From assembly GCA_031552825.1 (NCBI GenBank), contig JAVBMD010000005.1:47898-111897 (forward strand): 64,000 nucleotides of DNA, given 5' to 3'. The stretch is from WQXF01 sp031552825. Lineage in GTDB: Bacteria > Bacillota > Clostridia > Christensenellales > Aristaeellaceae. Both the position numbers and the translations under genes were made by a program. The number at the start of each line of letters is the position of its first letter. The stretch's first letter is position 1. Shown here one piece after another: positions 43,019-50,296 of this stretch. The notes below the pieces were generated by a model that saw only the letters and a list, made by a program, of their open reading frames with translations, was not told the DNA's origin and ran no database searches.

Positions 43019-43170
43019 GGGAAAGATTCCTCCTAGATGTTAGTACCCGCACCCGACGACTACAACCTCGATATGATCCAGACATCCAGTCGTCGGATAC
43101 GACACGCGACTGACTCGAGGAGGACTCTTAGGCTGGTTCCTTGGATTGGGCCTCAGCGTGGAGTATAGCA
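43019..43170 (-). promoter_or_regulatory. Structured 5' leader and promoter of the zinc-ribbon gene
   Basis: Extended -10 TGCTATACT at 43162-43170 (minus strand) puts the transcript start near 43155, giving a leader of about 137 nt. It contains a perfect 9-bp stem (CCGACGACT / AGTCGTCGG, plus coordinates 43053-43061 and 43088-43096) and other short repeats (GACTGACTCGAG). The RBS CTAGGAGG follows. No known riboswitch class was recognised. The remaining 200 bp up to the XRE gene are AT-rich with no ORF. Confidence 0.5.
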
Positions 43171-43373
43171 TAGTTCGCATAAAAAAGCCAGCACTATTTT
43201 TGCCGCGCAACGGCGATTCGGGACGGCAATATGCGTTCCGCTTATTTCCATGCAATAATGCTTCTTTCTGTGCATATTTTAGCAGGATTCAACCGAATTT
43301 CATAGAATATACAGTTGTTCGATATTTTACTGTAATAGGGCTGGTTTATAACAAAAAAAGGTAGGAAAATGCG

Positions 43374-43694
43374 GTGGATTATGTTGCGTTGGGTAGGCGG
43401 ATTCGCAATGAGCGCGTCGCGCGCAAGTGGACGCAGGCTCGCTTGGCAGGTGAAATCAAGCTCTCGGTTTCCTTCCTAGGGCATATCGAGCGCGGCTCGC
43501 GCAAGGCCAGCTTAGAAACCATCGTCGCCATCGCCAACGCGATGGAGGTCAGCTTGGAATACCTGCTATGCGATTCATTGGTCGAGGTTCCGCATCCGGG
43601 GGCCTATGATCCGCTGAACCCGCGCCAGCGCCAAGTGTTGCGCGAGATTGTGCAGCACATCGGCAAGGATTTGGACAAGTGGGCTGAGGAGTAA
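43374..43694 (+). CDS. XRE-family helix-turn-helix regulator
   Basis: 106 aa from GTG 43374, with AGGAAA nearby. HTH_3 domain at residues 7-62 (LGRRIRNERVARKWTQARLAGEI...FLGHIERGSRKASLETIVAIANAMEVSLEYLL) and a short C-terminal helix. DNA-binding, probably a local or global regulator; target unknown. Confidence 0.92.
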   Translation: MDYVALGRRIRNERVARKWTQARLAGEIKLSVSFLGHIERGSRKASLETIVAIANAMEVSLEYLLCDSLVEVPHPGAYDPLNPRQRQVLREIVQHIGKDLDKWAEE

Positions 43695-43708
43695 GCGAAG
43701 CAAACAAT

Positions 43709-43756
43709 AAAAAACGGGACTTGCGCCGCAAAATTGCGGAGCAGTCCCGTTTTTTA
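43709..43756. terminator. Bidirectional terminator
   Basis: AAAAACGGGACT / AGTCCCGTTTTTT with an inner hairpin CCGCAAAATTGCGG, between the convergent XRE and icd genes. Confidence 0.88.
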
Positions 43757-43773
43757 TTGCCTGCAGAAAGCTT

Positions 43774-44970
43774 TTAATGCAGCCTGGCGGCGATGGCTTT
43801 CAAGAAAGCCTCGCTGGTCAAAGATTCGGCCTTGCCCTCGAACAAACCCGCCAGGTCTTGCGTCATCCGGCCGCTTTCGATGGTGTCCAGCGTAGCGCGC
43901 TCCAAGCGGTCGGCGAAGGCGCATAGCGCGGGCAGCCCGTCCAGCTCGCCGCGCTTTTTCAGCGCGCCGCTCCAAGCGAAGATGGTGGCTACCGGGTTGG
44001 TCGAGGTCTGTTCGCCCTTGAGGTAGCGGTAATAGTGGCGGGTTACGGTGCCGTGCGCCGCTTCGTATTCGTACTTGCCGTCGGGCGAAACCAGCACCGA
44101 GGTCATCATCGCCAGCGAGCCGAAGGCGGTGGCAACCATGTCGCTCATCACGTCGCCATCATAGTTTTTGCACGCCCATACCATGCCGCCCTCGGAGCGG
44201 ATGATGCGCGCCACCGCGTCGTCGATCAATGTATAGAAGTATTCGATGCCCGACTCGGCGAAGCGCGGGGAAAACTCGGCGTTGAATATCTCCTGAAAGA
44301 TATCCTTGAAGCGGTGATCGTAAACCTTGGAGATGGTGTCCTTGGTGGCGAACCACAGATCCTGCTTCACATCCAGCGCATAGGCAAAGCAGGCGCGCGC
44401 GAAGCTGGCGATCGAGGCGTCGGTATTGTGTACGCCTTGCAACACGCCCGCGCCGTCAAAGGCGTGGATGCGCTGACGCTGCACCGCGCCATCGGCTCCG
44501 GTGAACACCAGCTCGGCCTCGCCCGCGCCGGGCACGCGGATTTCCACGTTGCGGTACACGTCGCCATAGGCGTGGCGGGCAACGGTGATGGGCTTTTTCC
44601 ACGTGCGTACTGAGGGCTGTATGCCGCGCACCACCACCGGCGCGCGAAACACCGTGCCATCGAGCATGGCGCGGATGGTGCCGTTGGGGCTCTTCCACAT
44701 CTGCGAAAGCTTGTATTCCTCCACGCGTTGGGCGTTGGGGGTGATGGTGGCGCACTTGACGGCCACGCCGAGGCGGCGGGTCGCCTCCGCCGAGTCGACG
44801 GTTATTTGATCCTTCGTGCGCTCGCGCTCCTCAAGGCCCAGATCGTAGTACTCGGTGCGCAGGTCGATGAAGGGCTCCAGCAGCTCCTGCTTAATCATGC
44901 GCCACAGGACGCGCGTCATCTCATCGCCGTCCATCTCCACCAGCGGCGTGGTCATTTGAATCTTTGGCAT
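43774..44970 (-). CDS. icd: NADP-dependent isocitrate dehydrogenase
   Basis: 398 aa, of the eukaryote-like (type II) branch: MTTPLVEMDGDEMTRVLW, SPNGTIRAMLDGTVFR for the isocitrate phosphate-binding segment, and YEAAHGTVTRHYYR with TSTNPVATIFAW for the coenzyme site. Oxidises isocitrate to 2-oxoglutarate in the cytoplasm, supplying glutamate and NADPH. No other TCA-cycle gene is nearby, so it is monocistronic or with ridA. Confidence 0.95.
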   Translation of the reverse strand: MPKIQMTTPLVEMDGDEMTRVLWRMIKQELLEPFIDLRTEYYDLGLEERERTKDQITVDSAEATRRLGVAVKCATITPNAQRVEEYKLSQMWKSPNGTIRAMLDGTVFRAPVVVRGIQPSVRTWKKPITVARHAYGDVYRNVEIRVPGAGEAELVFTGADGAVQRQRIHAFDGAGVLQGVHNTDASIASFARACFAYALDVKQDLWFATKDTISKVYDHRFKDIFQEIFNAEFSPRFAESGIEYFYTLIDDAVARIIRSEGGMVWACKNYDGDVMSDMVATAFGSLAMMTSVLVSPDGKYEYEAAHGTVTRHYYRYLKGEQTSTNPVATIFAWSGALKKRGELDGLPALCAFADRLERATLDTIESGRMTQDLAGLFEGKAESLTSEAFLKAIAARLH

Positions 44971-45017
44971 GGTTGTTTCCTCCGCAAAATAAGCGATGAT
45001 GCAGCCAGCAAAACGCC

Positions 45018-45401
45018 TTACGCCTTGAGCGCGATGGCTTCGATCTCTACGCGCGCGCCTTTAGGCAGCGCCGCCACCTGCACGCAGGAGCGCGCCGGCG
45101 GCTCGCCGGGGAAGAAGGCGGCGTAGGCTTCGTTCGCGGCGGCAAAATCAGCCATATCGGTCAGGAACACCGTGGTCTTGACGACGTTGGCCATCTCCAG
45201 CCCGGCGGCCTGCAAAATGGCGCGCACATTCTCCAGCGAGTAACGGGTGGCGGCGCCGATGTCGGCGCTCTCCATCTCGCCGGTAGCCATATTGATCGGG
45301 AGCTGACCGGAGGTGAACACAAGGTTCCCGGCGGCGATGCCCTGCGAGTACGGACCGATCGCGCCCGGTGCGCCATTTGTGGAAAGAACTTGCTTGCTCA
45401 T
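45018..45401 (-). CDS. RidA-family enamine/imine deaminase
   Basis: 127 aa, RBS GGAGG. Family motifs GPYSQGIAAGNLVFTSGQLP and the catalytic Arg in RSCVQVAALPKGARVEIEAIA are intact. Hydrolyses reactive 2-aminoacrylate and related imines made by PLP enzymes. Stands 47 bp upstream of icd on the same strand and probably shares its promoter. Confidence 0.95.
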   Translation of the reverse strand: MSKQVLSTNGAPGAIGPYSQGIAAGNLVFTSGQLPINMATGEMESADIGAATRYSLENVRAILQAAGLEMANVVKTTVFLTDMADFAAANEAYAAFFPGEPPARSCVQVAALPKGARVEIEAIALKA

Positions 45402-45441
45402 AGAAAAAACCTCCTGCTATTGCGTTTTTGATGCTTGTGCC

Positions 45442-45470
45442 ATTGTAGCAAAAATGTAAGGTTGGCGCAA
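45442..45470 (-). promoter_or_regulatory. ridA-icd promoter
   Basis: Minus strand TTGCGC, 17-bp spacer, TACAAT with extended TGC. Confidence 0.75.
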
Positions 45471-45520
45471 TCCGGAAAGGGGCGTGCGAAAAAAGAATTG
45501 ACAGCGGCATGGTGAAGTAA

Positions 45521-46237
45521 TCACACCCGCACCCCCGCCAGCGCCCGAATCACCACGCCCGCCGCCAGCATCCCCGCCACCGGCGGCACGAAGGATACGC
45601 TGCCCGGCGTGGCGCGGCGCGTGCCGGATTCCTCCGGCGGGGGAGCGTGGGGCTTGAGCGGCGGCTCGTCGGAGCAGACCACCGTCAGGTGCTCGATGCC
45701 CCGGGCGCGCAGTTCGCGGCGCATCACCCGCGCTAACGGGCATCCGCTGGTCAGCGCCAAGTCGGTGACCTTCAGGCGAGAGGGATCGAGCCGGTTGCCG
45801 GCGCCCATGCAGCTCACGAGGGGCACCTTGGCCTCGCGCGCCGCTAAAATCAGCGCGATCTTGGCCGATACGGTGTCCACCGCGTCGATTACATAATCCA
45901 TCCCGGACAGTTCGATCTGCCCGGCGCTGTCCGGCGCGTAGAACAGCGGCAGCGCGTCCACCGACGCATCGGGGCGAATATCCAAGATGCGCTGGCGCAT
46001 GACTTCAACCTTGTATTGCCCCAAGGTGCTGTGCAGCGCGATGAGCTGGCGGTTTAAATTGCTGGGCGACACGCGGTCGTGATCCACCAGCGTGAGCCGC
46101 CCTACGCCTGCGCGCGCCAATGCCTCGGCGGCGAAGCTGCCCACCCCGCCGATCCCGAATACCGCCACATGCACGTCCAGCAAAGAACGAATGCCCTCCT
46201 CGCCCAACAACATGACGCTACGCGAAAAGTTCTGCAT
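45521..46237 (-). CDS. tcdA: tRNA threonylcarbamoyladenosine dehydratase
   Basis: 238 aa E1-like enzyme: the ATP-binding loop AVFGIGGVGSFAAEALARAG, DHDRVSPSNLNRQ and the MGAGNRLDPS segment define the TcdA group. ATP-dependent cyclisation of t6A to ct6A in tRNA position 37. RBS AAGGAG. Confidence 0.93.
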   Translation of the reverse strand: MQNFSRSVMLLGEEGIRSLLDVHVAVFGIGGVGSFAAEALARAGVGRLTLVDHDRVSPSNLNRQLIALHSTLGQYKVEVMRQRILDIRPDASVDALPLFYAPDSAGQIELSGMDYVIDAVDTVSAKIALILAAREAKVPLVSCMGAGNRLDPSRLKVTDLALTSGCPLARVMRRELRARGIEHLTVVCSDEPPLKPHAPPPEESGTRRATPGSVSFVPPVAGMLAAGVVIRALAGVRV

Positions 46238-46274
46238 AATTGCTCCTTATAACAAAAATAGTACTCATTACTAC

Positions 46275-46301
46275 TTGACGGAGAAGGAAATTTGGTATAC
46301 A
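46275..46301 (+). promoter_or_regulatory. Possible desulfoferrodoxin promoter
   Basis: TTGACG and TATACA, but with a short 15-bp spacer. Confidence 0.4.
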
Positions 46302-46365
46302 CTTCTTCTCGTAAGCATCATACCATAAAACGCACATCGCCCATAGGATAAGGAGGAGTTTTGTT

Positions 46366-46752
46366 ATGAAGAACGCGCAGAAATTTTTTATTTGCAAGCA
46401 TTGTGGCAACCTGATCGGCATGGTGGAAGATAAAGGGGTTCCGGTGGTCTGCTGCGGCGAGAAGATGACCGAGCTGGTGGCCAATACCGTCGATGCCGCG
46501 AAGGAAAAGCATGTGCCGGTCGTAAAAGTGGAGGGCAGAGAAGTGACGGTGGCGGTCGGCGAGGTGGCACACCCGATGCTCGCCGAACACCACATCGCGT
46601 GGGTGTATTTGCAAACAGAGCGCGGCGGCCAGCGCAAGGCCTTGGTTGTACCCGGCGAGCCGGAAGCGCGCTTTGCGCTTACTGAGGACGATCGTCCCGT
46701 GGCGGCGTTTGCCTACTGTAACCTGCACGGCCTTTGGAAGACGGACATATAA
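46366..46752 (+). CDS. dfx: Desulfoferrodoxin (superoxide reductase, 2Fe type)
   Basis: 128 aa, RBS AAGGAGGAG. N-terminal desulforedoxin-like Fe(Cys)4 site: C10, C13, C29, C30. The catalytic Fe(His)4Cys site uses His49 (KEKHVP), His69 (AHPM), His75 (EHH) and the C-terminal YCNLHGLW. Reduces superoxide to peroxide without making oxygen, a hallmark of anaerobes. Confidence 0.95.
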   Translation: MKNAQKFFICKHCGNLIGMVEDKGVPVVCCGEKMTELVANTVDAAKEKHVPVVKVEGREVTVAVGEVAHPMLAEHHIAWVYLQTERGGQRKALVVPGEPEARFALTEDDRPVAAFAYCNLHGLWKTDI

Positions 46753-46764
46753 ATAAACAGAGCG

Positions 46765-46802
46765 GACGGCCTTGTAGCATATTGCCACAAGGCCGTCTTT
46801 TT
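46765..46802 (+). terminator. Terminator of dfx
   Basis: GACGGCCTTGT / ACAAGGCCGTC followed by TTTTT; the loop is 11 nt. Confidence 0.88.
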
Positions 46803-46821
46803 GGTATGCTCCTAGATGAAT

Positions 46822-47064
46822 AGACGCAAATCATCCAAAGAAGTGGACTCTAAGCAGAATTTTTCCTTGATTTGGCTGCGTATTACCGCAGCGCCTTGGG
46901 GGTTTCGGGTTGATATAGTGCGCCTCGGCAAGCCATACCGGCCGTGGCATAGGCAACTTGCAGCACCATCGCCACCGCGATGACCAACCAACGAAGGTTC
47001 ATCTTTTTCATAAGCAATTCTCCTCTGCCGTACTATAAGTATTAATTGAGGCTGATTTGCGTCT
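46822..47064. repeat. 12-bp inverted repeat bracketing agrD
   Basis: AGACGCAAATCA at 46822-46833 and its exact complement TGATTTGCGTCT at 47053-47064. One arm lies downstream of agrD, the other in the agrD/agrC intergenic region. May be paired regulator sites or a trace of insertion. Confidence 0.6.
46883..47011 (-). CDS. agrD: AgrD-type cyclic thiolactone autoinducer precursor
   Basis: 42 aa from ATG 47011, with RBS AGAGGAG at 8 bp. N-terminal amphipathic leader MKKMNLRWLVIAVAMVLQV, then ATAGMA, Cys28, and C-terminal recognition tail YQPETPKALR. Alignment with clostridial AgrD (Cys-x4 followed by Y/H-Q-P-E-x-P-K) places the AgrB cut after Leu32, so the ring would be Cys-Arg-Gly-Ala-Leu with a thioester from Leu to Cys28. 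The leader is not hydrophobic enough to be a usual signal peptide and suits membrane binding. Adjacent agrC and agrB on the opposite strand make the call firm. The ring is unusually polar; most clostridial rings hold aromatic residues. Confidence 0.88.
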   Translation of the reverse strand: MKKMNLRWLVIAVAMVLQVAYATAGMACRGALYQPETPKALR

Positions 47065-47180
47065 TGAGATATATATACTAGCTATATATGGAAAAATCCT
47101 TGTGAAATAGAATTATTTGGGAATTTTAATATTTTATCAAGAAATAGAACCTATTTTACAGAAGAAAAGAGGAATTCGTT

Positions 47181-48575
47181 GTGGTCTCGAAAATATGGGA
47201 AATATTTGTTATAATAGCGGAATCAGGGATGTTTTTGTGGGTGCTCTATAATCGGCTGCTTCCGCGAGGCAAGCATAGATGGATGCCCATATTGGTATAC
47301 GCTCCATTAACCTACGTCGTGCATATCATCAATGCGACCGGTCTGCCTTATTCGGCTCAGATTGCAATTTTTTTGGTGTTGGACATTGTATTTACGCTAT
47401 GCTGTTTCCGGGGAACGATACAGGAGCGTATGCTTTGGGGTTTCTTTAACGTATTGGTCAGTTCGTTAGCGAATAGTGTTGTGCTTGCGCTCTTTTCACT
47501 CTCTGTCTTTATTACCGCCGCGCCGCTTTTCCAAGTGTTCATCGGCGGCAACTGGTCCAGAATCCTAGCAACCGCGCTTTATCTGCTCACATGCGCTGGA
47601 TTCTATCTGTATGTATTTCGCTTGAATCGCGATTTGGGGCGCATGCCGGCGCGCGATATGTCGCTGTATATCGCTACTTTCATTGTGTGCATATTTCAGA
47701 GCACGGTAGCGCAGCAGCTGAGCACCGATCCGGCGTTAGCGGAGCATTTTGGCAGGTTCCTTGGGCTATTGCTGATCTCCAGCTCTTGCGTGGTGATGCT
47801 GGTTGTATTTACGCAGCTCCTATCGCGTATGTATTCGAAAAATCAGGTGTTGGAACTGGAGCTGCAAAAAAACGCCAGCGAGCGGGCGCATTTGGCTGAT
47901 ATGCAGAGCAACTACTATGCGCTCAACGCTTGGCGGCACGATTATCACAACCATTTGCAGATCATCAAATTTTATGTGGATCATCAGGAGTGGCAGGAGC
48001 TCGCCGAGTACTTGAGCGAATTGGACCAGCAGTTTTCGATGCTGCACATTTCGGTGGAAACCTCCAATAACGTGTTCAACGCGCTGGTCAGCAGCAAGAT
48101 GGTGGCGGCGGTGCAGCATGGCATCACGATGCGCGCCGACGTGAAGGCGCCCGCGCATTTGCCGATGGACGACGCCACCCTTTGCGTGCTGATGGGCAAC
48201 TTGCTCGACAACGCGCTGGATGCCGCCGGTCGCTTGCCGCCGGAGCAAGAGCCATGGGTGGAACTGAATTCCGCGCTGGAAGGAGACAGATTCACCATCG
48301 TCGTGCGCAACAATTGCGATGGCGTATATCGCATGCGGGGCGACAAGCTGCTTTCCACAAAGGACTCGCCGAATCACGGCGTCGGCTTGGCGCGCGTGCG
48401 GCAAATCGTGGAGGCGGTCGAGGGCGTGGTGGACATCCTGCCGCAAGCCGCGCAGTTTGAGGTGCGCATCGCGTTGCCCTGCGGCGCGGAGCAAACCAAG
48501 CGCAAGGTGCCGCCGCTCATGCGGCGCACGAATCCGCCAGAGATGCAGCTCCTGCAAGAGGAAGGGGTGCGATAG
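47181..48575 (+). CDS. agrC: AgrC-type pheromone-sensing histidine kinase
   Basis: 464 aa from GTG, with RBS AGAGGA. Six or seven N-terminal membrane helices (residues about 5-215) form the peptide sensor. A coiled linker leads to an HPK10 kinase core with phospho-His253 in WRHDYHNHLQ and a GHKL ATPase (GNLLDNALDAA at 339-349; HGVGLARVRQIVEAVEG). The long basic C-terminal tail after the ATPase is unusual. Divergent from agrD; agrB follows 2 bp later. A promoter on the plus strand is not obvious (TTGTGA at 47100 is the best -35). No agrA response regulator is adjacent. Confidence 0.92.
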   Translation: MVSKIWEIFVIIAESGMFLWVLYNRLLPRGKHRWMPILVYAPLTYVVHIINATGLPYSAQIAIFLVLDIVFTLCCFRGTIQERMLWGFFNVLVSSLANSVVLALFSLSVFITAAPLFQVFIGGNWSRILATALYLLTCAGFYLYVFRLNRDLGRMPARDMSLYIATFIVCIFQSTVAQQLSTDPALAEHFGRFLGLLLISSSCVVMLVVFTQLLSRMYSKNQVLELELQKNASERAHLADMQSNYYALNAWRHDYHNHLQIIKFYVDHQEWQELAEYLSELDQQFSMLHISVETSNNVFNALVSSKMVAAVQHGITMRADVKAPAHLPMDDATLCVLMGNLLDNALDAAGRLPPEQEPWVELNSALEGDRFTIVVRNNCDGVYRMRGDKLLSTKDSPNHGVGLARVRQIVEAVEGVVDILPQAAQFEVRIALPCGAEQTKRKVPPLMRRTNPPEMQLLQEEGVR

Positions 48576-48577
48576 CG

Positions 48578-49162
48578 ATGCTGGATCGGTGGCTGGCGCG
48601 TGTAACGGAGGCGTTGCGGGCGAAGGGCGTTCTCACCGAAGAACAGGCGCCGGTTTTTCAGTATGGGCTGGAGAGCCTGCTTTCCTCGCTGTGGAGTTAT
48701 GGCAGTTTGGTGCTGCTGGGCGCGGCGCTGGGGCAGTTTTTTGATGCATGCCTGTGGATCCTCGCCTATGCGCTGCTGCGACAGCGTGCCGGGGGATACC
48801 ATGCCACCACGCGGCTGCGCTGCTATGTGTTCTCGTTGGCGGTGGGCGGTATGTGCATGCTGCTGATCCGCTGGGTTTCTCCACTGGTCTGCCTGATGCT
48901 GGCGGTGGCCGCGGTCGCCTCGGTATTTCTGCTGGCGCCGGTGCAGCATCCCAACCATCCGCTCAATCCCAAGCGCTATGCCCGGCAATGGAAGCTGGCG
49001 CGGGTGATCGCCTGCGCCGAGTTGCTGGCGGCGCTTGCCTGCTTGTTCTGGTGGCCGCGGGCATTGCCGCCGCTGTGCGTCGGCATGGGTTGCTCGGCGT
49101 TGATGATGGGTGTCGGCGCCATCGCTTACCGACAAACGCACGCGAAGCATTTACAAATTTGA
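48578..49162 (+). CDS. agrB: AgrB-type pheromone-processing membrane endopeptidase
   Basis: 194 aa, polytopic. Catalytic His75 and Cys82 in RAGGYHATTRLRCY keep the seven-residue spacing of AgrB (His77/Cys84 in S. aureus). The PVQHPNHPLNPK motif before the last helices is also typical. It would cut AgrD after Leu32 and form the thiolactone. Next to agrC with no gap, in the reverse of the common B-D-C-A order. Confidence 0.93.
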   Translation: MLDRWLARVTEALRAKGVLTEEQAPVFQYGLESLLSSLWSYGSLVLLGAALGQFFDACLWILAYALLRQRAGGYHATTRLRCYVFSLAVGGMCMLLIRWVSPLVCLMLAVAAVASVFLLAPVQHPNHPLNPKRYARQWKLARVIACAELLAALACLFWWPRALPPLCVGMGCSALMMGVGAIAYRQTHAKHLQI

Positions 49163-49218
49163 CCGAAAGAGGTAGAATTAGAAAAAATTCGCATTGCGCA
49201 CAGCAGGAGGTACGCTGC

Positions 49219-49605
49219 ATGTCTTGGAAAACGCCTTCGATTTGGTACGACAGGAAGCGGACACTGTTTGGTCTTCCGTGGTCCTTTACGAAATACCGGC
49301 TGACCGAAGACCGGCTGTATGTCACCAGCGGTCTGTTCAACACCCGGCACGAGGAGATCCGCCTCTACCGCATGCTGGATGTGACGCTCAACCGCAGCTT
49401 TGGCGAGAAGCTGTTCGGGTTGGGCACACTGCATCTCTGTTCCGCCGACCGTTCCACGCCGGAGCTGGAGATCAAACGGATCAAGCATTCACAAAAGGTG
49501 CTTAACCTGCTCTCCGACGCCATCGAGCAGCAGCGTACCGAAAAGGGCATCATTGGCCGCGAGTTTTTTGATGACGGCGCGGAGACCGAGATGGGGCATT
49601 TTTAG
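49219..49605 (+). CDS. Bacterial PH-domain protein
   Basis: 128 aa from ATG 49219, with RBS AGGAGG; longer readings overlap agrB in another frame. Single bPH domain (SFTKYRLTEDRLYVTSGLFNTRHEEIRLYRMLDVTLNRSFGEKLFGLGTLHL compressed family core, about residues 18-85) and a polar tail, with no membrane helix. Function unknown; likely transcribed with agrCB. Confidence 0.82.
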   Translation: MSWKTPSIWYDRKRTLFGLPWSFTKYRLTEDRLYVTSGLFNTRHEEIRLYRMLDVTLNRSFGEKLFGLGTLHLCSADRSTPELEIKRIKHSQKVLNLLSDAIEQQRTEKGIIGREFFDDGAETEMGHF

Positions 49606-49614
49606 CGCAACGTA

Positions 49615-49654
49615 AAAGGGTTGCCGCGTTCTCATGCGCGACAACCCTTTTTTT
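49615..49654. terminator. Terminator after the agrC-agrB-PH operon
   Basis: AAAGGGTTG-CCGCG / CGCG-A-CAACCCTTT with a T7 run; convergent genes share it. Confidence 0.85.
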
Positions 49655-49678
49655 GTATGCGTTTTATCTGTATTCAGC

Positions 49679-50269
49679 CTATTCAAACTGGCGGCAGTGC
49701 TTGCCGATCAGCGGCACCGTGTAGGCCAAGCCGCGGTAGGCGTGCAGCATCAGCCGCACGCGCTGGAGGATGTCCCAAGCCAGCAGCGCCAGCCAGACCG
49801 CCCAGAACAGCGCGCCGAACACCACGCCGATCAGCGGAATCAGCCCGACGATCAAGCCAAGCACAGCCAGCGAGATGGAGGCGAAGGCCATCACGCAGAA
49901 CAATCCGGCCGACTGTACCGCAAACCGGCGGATCACGCGGTTGTCGCGCTCGGCGAAGCATAGAAACAACGCGAACAGCCCGAAGCTGGCGGCGATGGTG
50001 CAGGTGAGGTTGATGGTGGCGTTGGCGGAGAGCACCGTCTCCTTGCGCGCGGGGCGGCGCGGCGGGGGTGGCTCCGGTTCCGCATAGGTTTCATAGGGCT
50101 GCTCATAGCCCGCGTCCTCTTCGTAGGGCGCGTACGGGTCATACTGCTCCGCGTAGCCCGGTTCAGGGGTTTCGTCCGGATAGGCTTCTTCGCCCTCGTC
50201 GTTGCCAGAATAGCGCCCGTAGCGGTCGTAGTTGTTGGGAGGATAGCCGTTGGGATCGTAGCCGCTCAT
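49679..50269 (-). CDS. Membrane protein with acidic Tyr/Pro-rich N-terminus (DUF4870-like)
   Basis: 196 aa. Residues 1-75 are low-complexity, rich in Tyr, Pro, Glu, Asp and Gly (PNGYPPNNYDRYGRYSG). Three or four helices follow (about 82-185), with RRFAVQSAGLF and GLIPLIGVVFGALFWAVW resembling DUF4870/Tic20-like proteins. Function unknown. Downstream of ddl (27 bp), probably same transcript. Confidence 0.75.
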   Translation of the reverse strand: MSGYDPNGYPPNNYDRYGRYSGNDEGEEAYPDETPEPGYAEQYDPYAPYEEDAGYEQPYETYAEPEPPPPRRPARKETVLSANATINLTCTIAASFGLFALFLCFAERDNRVIRRFAVQSAGLFCVMAFASISLAVLGLIVGLIPLIGVVFGALFWAVWLALLAWDILQRVRLMLHAYRGLAYTVPLIGKHCRQFE

Positions 50270-50296
50270 GCCCGCGCCTCCTTTCGTACGGTTGGC

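Noticed and set aside
48748..49605. Extended reading upstream of the PH-domain gene
   Set aside because: The extra 157 residues overlap agrB in another frame and look like out-of-frame translation; ATG 49219 has a strong RBS.
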